A stretch of DNA of 64,000 nucleotides from Phaeobacter gallaeciensis DSM 26640 (GTDB lineage: Bacteria; Pseudomonadota; Alphaproteobacteria; Rhodobacterales; Rhodobacteraceae), in NCBI RefSeq assembly GCF_000511385.1, contig NC_023137.1, forward strand, positions 449,001 to 513,000. Reading direction: 5' to 3'. Numbering within the stretch: position 1 is the first letter of the stretch; the number at the start of each line of letters is the position of its first letter. A program made the position numbers and the translations under genes. Positions 33,323 to 42,149 of the stretch are shown piece after piece. The notes under the pieces were generated by a model, which saw nothing but the letters and a program-made list of their open reading frames with translations, did no database searches and had not been told where the DNA came from.

Positions 33323-35587
33323 ATGGCACAAGGACCGCGGCGCCGACCTCTGGTCGCAGACAAGCGCTACGCGACAGCGGGGCGCGGCACGCAAGGAAAA
33401 CCCTCCGCGCGCAAGGCCAAACCACGGCCAAAATCCACCACGACACGGCGCAAATCCGGCTGGTTTGGCCTGTTCGGTAGCGGTGGCAAGGCTGGTGGAA
33501 AAACCGGAGGCAAGGGCGGCGGTGGCAAAGGTCCACGCAAACCGAGAAAGCCCAAGACGCTGCTGGGGCGGATGCTTGTGCTGATCCTGGCGCCATTCCG
33601 CTGGGCGTTCCGGCTTGCTTGGGGGTTCATCTGGCGCGTCGGCATGATCTCCACCGCATTGGTGGCGCTGGCGGTGGGCTATCACTACATGAAATTGCCC
33701 GAAGCCGCGACCTTGCTGGATGGCCGGGCGCGCGGCTCCGTCACTCTGACTGATCGCAACGGTGAGGTCTTTGCCTGGCGCGGAGATCAATTTGGTGGCG
33801 TGGTCACCAGTGAGACGGTCTCACCCTACCTGAAAAACGCCATCGTCGCGACCGAGGACAAACGGTTCTACCGCCACTTCGGGGTGTCGCCCCGCGGTGT
33901 CGCCAGTGCGGTGCGTATCAACCTGCGAGAGGGGCGTGGGCCCCTGTCTGGCCATGGTGGCTCCACCATCACCCAGCAGACCGCCAAACTGCTCTGTCTT
34001 GGTGTGGTCTATGATCCCACAGAATGGGAGAGCGAGCGCGCCTATGAGCGCGATTGCCGCCAAGGCTCGCTTTGGCGCAAGGCCAAGGAAGCCATCTTCG
34101 CGATGGCGATGGAGGCCAAATACACCAAGGATGAAATCCTCTCGATCTATATGAACCGCGCCTATCTGGGCGGCGGCGCCTATGGTGCGGAGGCCGCAGC
34201 GCAGCGCTATTTCGGCAAATCGGCCAATCAGGTCGATGCCGCAGAGGCGGCAATGCTGGCAGGTCTGCTGACCGCGCCATCGACGCTGGCGCCAACCAAC
34301 AACCTGCAACGCTCGCAGGATCGTGCCGCCACCGTGCTGCGGCTGATGCAGGAACAGGGCTATCTGACAACGGCTGAGATGCGTGCATCCCAGAACAGTC
34401 CTGCCGTGCTGAGTGAGGCCGCCGCCGCCCGTGCGGGGGGCTATTTTGCCGATTGGGTGATGGATACCATCCCGGACTTCTTTGGCAGCGAGACAACCGA
34501 AGATGTGGTGATCCGCACCACCATCGACCAGCGCCTGCAACGCGCCGCCGAGGACGCGCTGAACCATGTGTTTGACACCAAGGTCCGCAAGGGATCGAAG
34601 GCACAGGCCGCCATCGTGGTGATGAGCGCGGATGGCGCGGTCCGCGCCATGGTGGGCGGGCGTAAGTCTCGTGTCTCCGGCGTGTTCAACCGCGCCACCC
34701 AGGCCAAGCGTCAGACCGGCTCGGCCTTCAAACCCTTTGTTTATGCCACTGCGTTGGAACTGGGGTATTCACCGCTCGACCGGGTTCTGGACGCGCAATA
34801 TTGCCTGGATGTGCCGGGTTCTGGTCAATGGTGCCCGAAGAATTACACCCGTAAATTCTACGGTGAGGTGACATTGGCGCGGGCTCTGCGCGACTCGCTG
34901 AACATCCCGGCCGTGAAGGTCTCCGAGGCCGTGGGCCGCGATCTGGTGCGCCGCGTCGCGGGTGACTTTGGGCTGGACAGTGAACTGGCTGCGGGTCCTG
35001 CACTTGCGCTCGGCGCATCTGAAAGCACGCTGATTGATATGACCGGTGCCTATGCGGGTATTCTCAACGGTGGCTCGTCGGTGACCCCTTACGGGGTGAC
35101 GGAGCTGACATTGATCGGTGACAATACACCCATGATGGGGGCCAGTGGTGGTCTTGGGGAGCGGGTGATCCAGACCAAGGCTGCGCGGGAGTTGATCTGG
35201 ATGATGGAGCAGGTGGTCTCACAAGGCAGCGGTCGCCGCGCCCAGATCCCCGGCTGGCAGGCTGCCGGCAAAACCGGCACCACTCAGGCCGCACGCGATG
35301 CTTGGTTCGTTGGTTTCACCGCTGATTACGTGGCCGGTGTCTGGATGGGCTACGACGATAACACGCCACTCTCCGGTGTGACGGGCGGCGGCTTGCCCGC
35401 TGATATCTGGCGCGAAGTCATGGTACGGGTGCACGATGGGCTGACCCCCAAACCCCTGCCGATGATTGCCCCCAAACCCATCGCCCCGCCGCCGCGACCA
35501 CAACCCCAACGCCGCCAGCGCCCCAATGTCGGACAGGAGCTGGGTCGTGCGGTGGATGGCCTTCTGCGCGATATCTTCGGGAACTGA
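33323..35587 (+). CDS. Class A penicillin-binding protein (PBP1A family), bifunctional
   Basis: A 754-residue peptidoglycan synthase. A strongly basic, Gly/Lys-rich cytoplasmic N-terminus (about 80 residues) precedes one membrane helix at roughly 105-122. The GT51 glycosyltransferase domain follows, with catalytic Glu178 (ATEDKRFYRHFG) and GGSTITQQ. The transpeptidase domain has the serine motif SAFK (Ser467/Lys470), SLN (525-527) and KTGT (650-653), so both activities should be present. A Pro/Arg-rich tail ends the protein. The ATG at 33323 follows AGGATCTGG; the frame is open 27 codons further up. It is divergent from glnK. Confidence 0.9.
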   Translation: MAQGPRRRPLVADKRYATAGRGTQGKPSARKAKPRPKSTTTRRKSGWFGLFGSGGKAGGKTGGKGGGGKGPRKPRKPKTLLGRMLVLILAPFRWAFRLAWGFIWRVGMISTALVALAVGYHYMKLPEAATLLDGRARGSVTLTDRNGEVFAWRGDQFGGVVTSETVSPYLKNAIVATEDKRFYRHFGVSPRGVASAVRINLREGRGPLSGHGGSTITQQTAKLLCLGVVYDPTEWESERAYERDCRQGSLWRKAKEAIFAMAMEAKYTKDEILSIYMNRAYLGGGAYGAEAAAQRYFGKSANQVDAAEAAMLAGLLTAPSTLAPTNNLQRSQDRAATVLRLMQEQGYLTTAEMRASQNSPAVLSEAAAARAGGYFADWVMDTIPDFFGSETTEDVVIRTTIDQRLQRAAEDALNHVFDTKVRKGSKAQAAIVVMSADGAVRAMVGGRKSRVSGVFNRATQAKRQTGSAFKPFVYATALELGYSPLDRVLDAQYCLDVPGSGQWCPKNYTRKFYGEVTLARALRDSLNIPAVKVSEAVGRDLVRRVAGDFGLDSELAAGPALALGASESTLIDMTGAYAGILNGGSSVTPYGVTELTLIGDNTPMMGASGGLGERVIQTKAARELIWMMEQVVSQGSGRRAQIPGWQAAGKTGTTQAARDAWFVGFTADYVAGVWMGYDDNTPLSGVTGGGLPADIWREVMVRVHDGLTPKPLPMIAPKPIAPPPRPQPQRRQRPNVGQELGRAVDGLLRDIFGN

Positions 35588-35593
35588 TCAGAC

Positions 35594-36079
35594 ATGCCCT
35601 TAGCGGACCATCTGACCATCAGATCAGCCCGTCCCGGTGACGAAACCGGGATGAGCATGGTGCTGACGGAGGTGTTGACCGATTGGAACAGCACCCGCCC
35701 CGGAGACCCCGCACATGTGCTGGCCGCTTATGTCGGCCATCCTGACCGTATCGACTGTGCCATCTGCGAAGGTCCTGAGGGGATTGTCGGGTTTCAGTCT
35801 CTCAGATTGGCGGTTCTCGGTAACGCCTATGAGGTTGAACCGGGCTGGGGAATTATTGGAACCTATGTGCGGCTCAATATGGGGCGGCAGGGCATCGGGC
35901 AGGCGCTTTTCGCTCACAACCTACGTGCGGCCCAAGCAGCTGGGCTGCGCTGGATCGAGGCAACCATCGGTGCCGACAACCTCAGGGCGCAGGCGTATTA
36001 TGATGCGATGGGGTTTCAAACCTATCGAACAGAAGATGGCGCGGTACGCAAATGCTGTTCAGTGCTGCCTCTGCGGTGA
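35594..36079 (+). CDS. GNAT-family N-acetyltransferase
   Basis: A 161-residue acetyl-CoA-dependent acetyltransferase. The acetyl-CoA binding segment appears as NMGRQGIGQALF followed by the typical helix and IGADNLRAQAYYDAMGF near the C-terminus. The substrate is not identifiable. It starts six bases after the PBP stop, so it is probably co-transcribed with it, and ends before a strong bidirectional terminator. Confidence 0.82.
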   Translation: MPLADHLTIRSARPGDETGMSMVLTEVLTDWNSTRPGDPAHVLAAYVGHPDRIDCAICEGPEGIVGFQSLRLAVLGNAYEVEPGWGIIGTYVRLNMGRQGIGQALFAHNLRAAQAAGLRWIEATIGADNLRAQAYYDAMGFQTYRTEDGAVRKCCSVLPLR

Positions 36080-36093
36080 AATCTGACATGAAA

Positions 36094-36113
36094 AAGGGGC
36101 CGAGCGGCCCCTT
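36094..36113. terminator. Bidirectional intrinsic terminator between the GNAT gene and mlaC
   Basis: AAGGGGCC (36094-36101) pairs perfectly with GGCCCCTT (36106-36113) over a four-base loop. The plus side runs into CTTCT, and the minus side into TTTTTC, so it can serve both converging units. Confidence 0.85.
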
Positions 36114-36142
36114 CTTCTGTTCGGTGCGGCGTTGTCAGCCGT

Positions 36143-36751
36143 TCAGCTCAACCGCTTCAGCTCGGCGATCAGCTTGTTGATGTCGCCCTTGTTGCGGTCA
36201 AGGATGGCGCCGATCTCGGTCCGCTCGGTCAACAGCAGATTCACGCCTTCGATGAACATATTGTAGAATTTATCGCGCCCGGATTTATCCGACACGAGGA
36301 AAGTCACCTCGAATGGGGCCTGACCTTGCAGCTTCGCCAACGACTTGATCTCATAACCGGCTTTGATCTTGCGCGCGGATTGCACTTCGACGGACCCGCC
36401 GATGAACTCACGGAACCGCTTGCCGTATTTGCGGGCGATATAGCTCTGGAACGCGCCGGAAAAGGCCCGCATTTGCGAGGCGCTGGCACGGCGGGCGTCC
36501 ACACCCAAGGCATAGCGCGCCATGATGTTCACATCCGCATAGCGCACGAAGATTTTTTCAAAGTCGCGGATCATCGCGCCTTCGGACTTACCGGAGGCGA
36601 TGACTTTGTTGATATCCCCCACGACGCTGCCCACAAGATTACGCGCGCCGGACTCGGTCAGGGCAAGAAGTTTACCCGGCAGGGCTGCCAAACCAATAAA
36701 AGCAGCGCCAGTGGCCAGAAAACTGCGGCGGGTCAGAAAATTACTCGGCAT
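36143..36751 (-). CDS. mlaC: MlaC-type phospholipid-binding periplasmic protein
   Basis: A 202-residue exported protein of the Ttg2D/MlaC family that shuttles phospholipids across the periplasm between the outer-membrane MlaA complex and the inner-membrane MlaFEDB transporter. It has a twin-arginine-like signal (LTRRSFLATGAAFIGLAALPG) and the family core (FEKIFVRYADVNIMARYALG, YIARKYGKRFREF). The start at 36751 is preceded by GAGGA and overlaps the end of mlaA by 11 bases, indicating coupling. The Mla ABC genes are not in this window. Confidence 0.88.
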   Translation of the reverse strand: MPSNFLTRRSFLATGAAFIGLAALPGKLLALTESGARNLVGSVVGDINKVIASGKSEGAMIRDFEKIFVRYADVNIMARYALGVDARRASASQMRAFSGAFQSYIARKYGKRFREFIGGSVEVQSARKIKAGYEIKSLAKLQGQAPFEVTFLVSDKSGRDKFYNMFIEGVNLLLTERTEIGAILDRNKGDINKLIAELKRLS

Positions 36752-37520
36752 AGATGTCCTCATACGGATCTGAATAGGGGTCGCCATAGACCCCTTCGTA
36801 TTCGCTTTGATCGCCGCCCAACTCAAAACGGCGGTTTTGCAGGTAGATCAGCCGCGCCTGTGCGTAGCTGTCTGCACTCTCATACAAAATCGAGTCGATG
36901 GTGTCGGAATATGTGCCACGATCCCCCAGACGGCGCACCACCTCGGCGTAGACGCCGATGTTGTCGGCTGGATTATGCCGAGCGTAGCTGATCGGGTTGG
37001 TGAAGAAATCAACCAGAATGCCGGTACCGTCGCGTGCGGTTGACGGGCCAAAGAACGGCAGTTCGACATAGGCGCCTTCGCCAACGCCCCAGACATGCAG
37101 GGTTTCGCCGAAATTCGTATCCACCCGCGGCATATTGAAATCCGACGCCGGATCGCCAAGGCCACCAATGCCAAAGATCGTGTTGACCACGAACCGAGAC
37201 AGCGCAATGCCGGATTCCTTCAGGTTGCCTTGCAGCAGCGCGTTCACCGCCTGACCCGGCATCGACAGGTTCTCAGCGAAGTTATTGAAACTCTTCACCA
37301 TATCCGGAGGGACAACCGCCACGTAGCCCTTGGCGGCCGGGCGAAAGGCAAAGCGGTCAACACCGCGGTTGAAGTTATGGATCGACCGGTTGGTGTTCTC
37401 ATAAGGATCAAACACCTCACCCGAGTTGCGGGAGACGCTATCTTGGGTTGCACAGCCTGCCAGTGCCGACGTAACAGTTACCAGGGCCATCAATACAAAA
37501 GGTCGCAGCGGGAAGGTCAT
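36741..37520 (-). CDS. mlaA: MlaA (VacJ) outer-membrane lipoprotein
   Basis: A 259-residue lipoprotein that removes misplaced phospholipids from the outer leaflet of the outer membrane. It has a lipobox LAGC with Cys23 after a hydrophobic signal, then the family sequence DPYENTNRSIHNFN, FVVNTIFGIGGLGDPA and ELPFFGPSTARDGTG. The C-terminal tail is rich in Asp/Tyr/Glu. The start is placed at 37520 (MTFPLRPF) so that the signal is N-terminal; an in-frame ATG 15 codons upstream would bury it. It is translationally coupled with mlaC. Confidence 0.92.
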   Translation of the reverse strand: MTFPLRPFVLMALVTVTSALAGCATQDSVSRNSGEVFDPYENTNRSIHNFNRGVDRFAFRPAAKGYVAVVPPDMVKSFNNFAENLSMPGQAVNALLQGNLKESGIALSRFVVNTIFGIGGLGDPASDFNMPRVDTNFGETLHVWGVGEGAYVELPFFGPSTARDGTGILVDFFTNPISYARHNPADNIGVYAEVVRRLGDRGTYSDTIDSILYESADSYAQARLIYLQNRRFELGGDQSEYEGVYGDPYSDPYEDIYAE

Positions 37521-37579
37521 GCGCTTCGGTGTCCAATCTGTCTGCTGTGGGCATATCTGACCCACTTATAATGTTTCTC

Positions 37580-37599
37580 GTCTCTGCCTAGTCAGAGAC
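37580..37599. repeat. Inverted repeat between mlaA and the type I secretion genes
   Basis: GTCTCTG (37580-37586) and CAGAGAC (37593-37599) form perfect seven-base arms with a six-base spacer in the divergent intergenic region, about 60 bases upstream of mlaA. It could be a regulator site; no regulator gene is adjacent. Confidence 0.42.
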
Positions 37600-37705
37600 T
37601 GAGCTTGTTTACACTGTTGTGGCAGATTTGGAACATGTGAAGGTTCAGTTTTCTGCGCGCGTGGCTGATACATAGGGCATATCGATAGGGAATTGCAGAC
37701 CTCTC

Positions 37706-39436
37706 ATGACGAAAACCTCTCATAAATCCGGAATAGAGGAGCTGCGCGCACATCGTCGCCGCAGCCGTGGCCTCTATTGGTCGGTCGGTATTTTCAGTTT
37801 CTTTGTGAATATGCTGATGCTGACCGGTCCACTCTACATGATGCAGGTTTATGACCGCGTGCTTGGCAGCCGGTCGGTGGAAACCCTGATCGCGCTCTCG
37901 CTTCTGGTGGTGTTTCTCTATGGCACGATGGGGGTTCTGGACTACGCGCGGGGCCGCATTCTGGCGCGTGTCGGTGCACGGTTTCAGGCCGGGCTTGACC
38001 AGCGGGTGTTTGACGCGATGATCCGCCGCTCGGCGGTGGCTCCTGATCCGGTGGCCCAGACCGGCCTCAGCGATCTGGAGTCTGTACAGCGGCTGATCGC
38101 CTCGCCGGTGCTTGGGGCTGCATTCGACCTGCCGTGGACGCCGATCTTCCTCTTTGGCATTGCCCTGTTTCATCCCTGGCTGGGGCTGCTCGCCCTTGGT
38201 GGCGGCGCTGTTCTGATTGCCATCGCGGTGCTGAACCAGTTTCTGTCGCGCCGCCCGCAGATGCAGGCGGGCATGTCCGGCCATCGCGCCAACCTTATGT
38301 CGGAGGAAATCCGTACCGAGGCGGAGATGATCCAGTCGATGGGCATGCGCCGCGCGGCCTTTCAACGCTGGAAGGCGGGCCGTGACGCCGCCTTGGTCGA
38401 CAGTGTCACCGCCAGTGATGTCGGGGGAGGCTTCACCACGCTGACCAAAACCCTGCGCTTGTTCCTGCAATCGGCAATGCTGGGTCTGGGCGCCTATCTG
38501 GTACTGCAGAATCAAGTTACTGCCGGGGCGATGATCGCAGGTTCCATCCTCATGGGCAGGGCGTTGGCACCAATCGAACTGGCGCTAGGTCAATGGGCGA
38601 TGGTGCAGCGCGCGCTCAAAGGCTGGCGTAACCTCGCTGAGCTGCTCGACAAGGTGCCGGAGGAGGTCGAGCGCACCGAACTGCCCAAGCCCACCGCCAA
38701 TCTGGAGGTACAGGCGCTGGCCGTGGTGCCCCCTGGCGATAACCGCCCGCAGCTGCGTAATGTCAGCTTTCGCGTGCAACCGGGGCAGGCCATCGGCGTG
38801 ATTGGGCCGTCCGGTTCGGGCAAATCCACCCTCGCACGGGCGCTGACCGGGGCCTGGCGTCCGGCGGCAGGTACTGTCCGGCTAGATGGGGCTTCGCTCG
38901 ATCAATATGCACCAGAGGTGTTGGGCCAGAACATTGGCTATCTGCCACAGCGGGTGCAGCTGTTTGAAGGCACCATTGCGCAGAACATTGCGCGTCTGTC
39001 TCCCAACCCGGATTCCGCCAAAGTGGTCGCCGCCGCGAAGAAAGCCGCCGCCCATGACATGATCGTGCATCTGCCCGATGGCTACGACACCCATATCACC
39101 GCCGGGGGAGGACGTCTGTCCGGTGGTCAAATGCAGCGGGTCGCACTGGCGCGCGCTCTTTATGATGATCCGGTGATCGTCATTCTGGATGAGCCAAACT
39201 CCAATCTCGATAACGACGGATCCGTGGCGCTGAACCGGGCGATCAAGCAGTTGAAGGCCGAGGGCCATTCGGTGCTGATCATGGCCCATCGCCCCGCCGC
39301 CATTCAGGAATGTGACCTGCTGTTGGTGATTGATCAGGGGGTGCAGACCGCTTTTGGACCAAAGGATAAGGTCCTGCGCGAAATGGTCTCCAACCACCAG
39401 AGCATTCAACAGGCAGCGCCGGGAGGTGTGCGATGA
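37706..39436 (+). CDS. Type I secretion ABC permease/ATPase (PrsD/AprD type)
   Basis: A 576-residue half-transporter. About six membrane helices (residues ~25-310) precede the ATPase domain, which has Walker A GPSGSGKST, signature LSGGQMQRVALARA and Walker B VIVILDEPNSNLD followed by the H-loop MAHRP. It lacks an N-terminal C39 peptidase or peptidase-like domain, so it is the PrsD/AprD rather than HlyB kind and exports RTX-type proteins with C-terminal signals. Its stop overlaps the start of the membrane-fusion gene (ATGA). No candidate substrate is encoded next to it. Confidence 0.92.
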   Translation: MTKTSHKSGIEELRAHRRRSRGLYWSVGIFSFFVNMLMLTGPLYMMQVYDRVLGSRSVETLIALSLLVVFLYGTMGVLDYARGRILARVGARFQAGLDQRVFDAMIRRSAVAPDPVAQTGLSDLESVQRLIASPVLGAAFDLPWTPIFLFGIALFHPWLGLLALGGGAVLIAIAVLNQFLSRRPQMQAGMSGHRANLMSEEIRTEAEMIQSMGMRRAAFQRWKAGRDAALVDSVTASDVGGGFTTLTKTLRLFLQSAMLGLGAYLVLQNQVTAGAMIAGSILMGRALAPIELALGQWAMVQRALKGWRNLAELLDKVPEEVERTELPKPTANLEVQALAVVPPGDNRPQLRNVSFRVQPGQAIGVIGPSGSGKSTLARALTGAWRPAAGTVRLDGASLDQYAPEVLGQNIGYLPQRVQLFEGTIAQNIARLSPNPDSAKVVAAAKKAAAHDMIVHLPDGYDTHITAGGGRLSGGQMQRVALARALYDDPVIVILDEPNSNLDNDGSVALNRAIKQLKAEGHSVLIMAHRPAAIQECDLLLVIDQGVQTAFGPKDKVLREMVSNHQSIQQAAPGGVR

Positions 39437-40749
39437 ACCAGAGCAAATCCGAGACCAATGCCTGGTCGGCCCGCCGCCCGCTGATCATCGGGCTGATTGG
39501 GGTGCTGATCCTGCTTGCTGGTTTTGGCACATGGTCCGTGGCCACGTCGATTGCCGGCGCGGTTGTTGCCTCAGGCCGGATTGAGGTCGACCGCAACCGG
39601 CAGGTTGTCCAGCATCTGGATGGCGGCATCGTGCAGGAAATTCTGGTGGAGGAGGGCGATACCGTCGCCGAGGGGGCAGTCCTGCTGCGTCTGGATGCCA
39701 AGGAATTGCGCTCGCAGCTGGTCATCACCGAAGGGCAGCTGTTTGAGCTGATGGCCCGCCGCGCCCGTCTTGATGCGGAACGTGACAGCGCCGAGACGGT
39801 AGAATTCGACACGGAACTGCACGACCTGTCCGAGATCCGGCCAGAGGTGGCGGATCTGATGCAGGGGCAGGTCCGCCTGTTTCAGGCCCGCAAGGATTCC
39901 GTTGCGCGGGAAATTGATCAGTTGGAGAAGCGCCGCACCCAGATCCAGGATCAGATCACTGGCGTCCGCGCTCAACAGGCCTCGCGCCGCACCCAGCTTG
40001 ACCTGATTGAGGAGGAACTGGCCAACCAGCAGTCCCTGCTGGACCGTGGGTTGGCGCAGGCCGGCACCGTTCTGAACCTGCGTCGGACCGAGGCCGATCT
40101 GCAAGGGTCGCTGGGCGAGCTGATCGCCACCGAAGCGCAGGCCGAGGGGCGCATCACCGAGATTGATATCGAGATCCTGAAACTCGGCACACAGCAGCGC
40201 GAGGAGGCGATCACCCGCCTGCGTGATCTGCGCTATCAGGAGTTGGAACTGGCCGAGACTCGCCGCGCACTGAAGGACCGTCTGGCGCGGCTCGATATCA
40301 CGGCGCCGGTCTCCGGCATCGTCTATGGCCTGCAGGTGCATACGCCCCGCTCGGTGATCCGGCCCGCGGATCCAGTGCTCTATCTGGTGCCACAGGACCG
40401 ACCGCTGGTGATTGCCGCGCAGGTGGCCCCCACGGATGTCGATCAGATCTTTGTCAGTCAGGCGGTAACCCTGCGCTTCCCTGCACTGGATCAACGCTCG
40501 ACACCGGAGCTGTTTGGCTCGGTGAAACAGGTCTCCGCCGATGCTTTTGAGGATCAGGCCAGCGGATTGTCCTACTACCGTACCGAAATAGAACTGAACC
40601 CCGGCCAGCTGGAGACCCTGCCCGAGGGCACTGTTCTCATCCCCGGCATGCCGGTTGAAGGCTATATCCGCACCGCGGATCGAACTCCGCTTGGTTATTT
40701 GGTCAAACCGCTTGCGGACTACTTTGTCCGCGCCTTCCGGGAAAGCTGA
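39433..40749 (+). CDS. HlyD-family type I secretion periplasmic adaptor (PrsE type)
   Basis: A 438-residue membrane fusion protein linking the ABC transporter to a TolC-like channel. A single N-terminal membrane helix (about 18-38) is followed by a lipoyl-like half-motif (QHLDGGIVQEILVEEGD), a long coiled-coil hairpin (roughly 95-275) and a beta-barrel region ending IPGMPVEGYIRT, typical of the family. It is translationally coupled to the ABC gene, and a terminator follows. The outer-membrane channel is not in the window. Confidence 0.92.
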   Translation: MNQSKSETNAWSARRPLIIGLIGVLILLAGFGTWSVATSIAGAVVASGRIEVDRNRQVVQHLDGGIVQEILVEEGDTVAEGAVLLRLDAKELRSQLVITEGQLFELMARRARLDAERDSAETVEFDTELHDLSEIRPEVADLMQGQVRLFQARKDSVAREIDQLEKRRTQIQDQITGVRAQQASRRTQLDLIEEELANQQSLLDRGLAQAGTVLNLRRTEADLQGSLGELIATEAQAEGRITEIDIEILKLGTQQREEAITRLRDLRYQELELAETRRALKDRLARLDITAPVSGIVYGLQVHTPRSVIRPADPVLYLVPQDRPLVIAAQVAPTDVDQIFVSQAVTLRFPALDQRSTPELFGSVKQVSADAFEDQASGLSYYRTEIELNPGQLETLPEGTVLIPGMPVEGYIRTADRTPLGYLVKPLADYFVRAFRES

Positions 40750-40783
40750 ACAGCAAGGCACCGCCCAGTGTGCCCCGCGTCGC

Positions 40784-40813
40784 AAAACCGTCCCTTCGGG
40801 GGCGGTTTTTTTG
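40784..40813 (+). terminator. Intrinsic terminator of the type I secretion operon
   Basis: AAAACCG-CCC pairs with GGG-CGGTTTT across a short TTC loop (40784-40809) and continues into a seven-T run. Confidence 0.88.
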
Positions 40814-40874
40814 CTTTCCGCCCTGCCGCTTCCCGGTTAGCGTTCGGCAAAACCTGATACAAAGGACCACACCC

Positions 40875-41333
40875 ATGGATATCGAAGCCAAACTCAAAGA
40901 TCTGGGCATCCAGCTGCCAAGCGCGCCGGCCCCCGCAGCCAACTATGTGCCCTATGTGGTGGTCGATAATATGGTCTATATCTCCGGCCAGATCTCTGCC
41001 GGGCCTGAGGGTCTGATCACCGGAAAACTGGGCGCCGATATGGATGTCGCCGCAGGTCAAAAAGCCGCCCGCCAATGTGCGATCGCGCTGCTGGCGCAGC
41101 TGAAAGCCGCTTGTGACGGCGATCTGAACCGCTTGAAACGCGTTGTCAAACTTGGTGCGTTTGTCAATTCCACCGACAGCTTCACTGACCAGCCGCAGGT
41201 GGTGAACGGGGCGTCTGACCTGATGGTTGAGGTGCTGGGCGATGCTGGTCGTCATGCCCGTGCCGCTGTCAGCTCACCCTCGCTGCCGCTGGGTGTGGCA
41301 GTCGAAATCGACGGCGTGTTCCAAATCTCATGA
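40875..41333 (+). CDS. ridA: RidA-family deaminase
   Basis: A 152-residue trimeric protein of the YjgF/RidA superfamily, which hydrolyses reactive enamine/imine intermediates made by PLP enzymes. It has the longer form with an N-terminal extension (IEAKLKDLGIQLPSAPAPAA), then YISGQISAGPEGLITGKLG and the C-terminal SLPLGVAVEIDGVF; it is nearer to the subgroup paired with other metabolic genes than to archetypal RidA. AAAGGA precedes the ATG at 40875. Its stop overlaps the next start (ATGA), heading a four-gene operon. Confidence 0.85.
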   Translation: MDIEAKLKDLGIQLPSAPAPAANYVPYVVVDNMVYISGQISAGPEGLITGKLGADMDVAAGQKAARQCAIALLAQLKAACDGDLNRLKRVVKLGAFVNSTDSFTDQPQVVNGASDLMVEVLGDAGRHARAAVSSPSLPLGVAVEIDGVFQIS

Positions 41334-42103
41334 CCTCTGATCTGCCTGCCGCATTCCTGCGCCAGCCCATCACCCATCGCGCGCTTCACGACGTGCGCGA
41401 TGGTCGCCCGGAGAACAGCCGCGCTGCCATTCTTGCGGCGATTGAAGCGGGCTATGGCATTGAAATGGACCTGCAACTGTCCTCTGATGGGCGCGCCATG
41501 GTGTTCCACGACTACAATCTGGAACGGCTGGCTGAGGGGGCCGGGCTTGTTGCGGATCACACCCGCGACCAGCTGCGCGCCATCCCTCTCAAGGGCGGTG
41601 ATGGTGAATGCATCCCGGATCTGGCCGAGGTCCTCGACCTGGTTGATGGGCGCGTGCCGCTCTTGATTGAGCTGAAGGATCAGGATGGCAATATGGGATC
41701 AAATATCGGCGCGCTGGAGGTCGATACTGCGGATCAACTGAAGGACTATAAGGGCGAGGTCGCTCTGATGTCATTCAACCCGCATTCTGTGGTCGAACTG
41801 GCGCGCTTGGCGCCCGAGCGGCCGCGTGGCCTCACCACCAGCAGCTACAGGGTTGAGCATTGGCCCGAGCTGACGGCGGAGGTCTGCGACCATCTGCGCG
41901 CAATCCCGGATTTTGACCGCTCCGGCTCCTGTTTCATCAGCCATGAGGTGGCTGATCTCGCCAGCCCGCACGTCGCGGAACTACGTGCCAATGGTGTGCC
42001 GGTGCTGTGCTGGACAGTGACCTCTGCCGCAATGGAAAAGGAGGCGCGCAAAATCGCGCATAATGTCACCTTTGAGAGCTATCTTTCTGATATTCCGGCT
42101 TGA
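41330..42103 (+). CDS. Glycerophosphodiester phosphodiesterase family protein
   Basis: A 257-residue TIM-barrel hydrolase of the GDPD family. It shows the histidine-containing N-terminal motif THRALHDVRDGRPENS, the metal-binding GIEMDLQLS (Glu/Asp), the second catalytic histidine in VFHDYNLERL, a glutamate in LIELKD and the barrel-closing VLCWTVTS. It splits glycerophosphodiesters to glycerol 3-phosphate and an alcohol. No signal peptide is visible, so it acts in the cytosol. It overlaps ridA by four bases and is followed after about 45 bases by the FemAB-like gene. Confidence 0.88.
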   Translation: MTSDLPAAFLRQPITHRALHDVRDGRPENSRAAILAAIEAGYGIEMDLQLSSDGRAMVFHDYNLERLAEGAGLVADHTRDQLRAIPLKGGDGECIPDLAEVLDLVDGRVPLLIELKDQDGNMGSNIGALEVDTADQLKDYKGEVALMSFNPHSVVELARLAPERPRGLTTSSYRVEHWPELTAEVCDHLRAIPDFDRSGSCFISHEVADLASPHVAELRANGVPVLCWTVTSAAMEKEARKIAHNVTFESYLSDIPA

Positions 42104-42149
42104 TCCCATCCGCGGCGGACCCAGATACTGTCTGTCGCGGAGGAACTAA

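Noticed and set aside
37592..38515. A 307-codon minus-strand open frame opposite the type I secretion ABC gene
   Set aside because: It shows no recognisable domain and is a complement of the clear ABC transporter membrane domain; rejected as a shadow.
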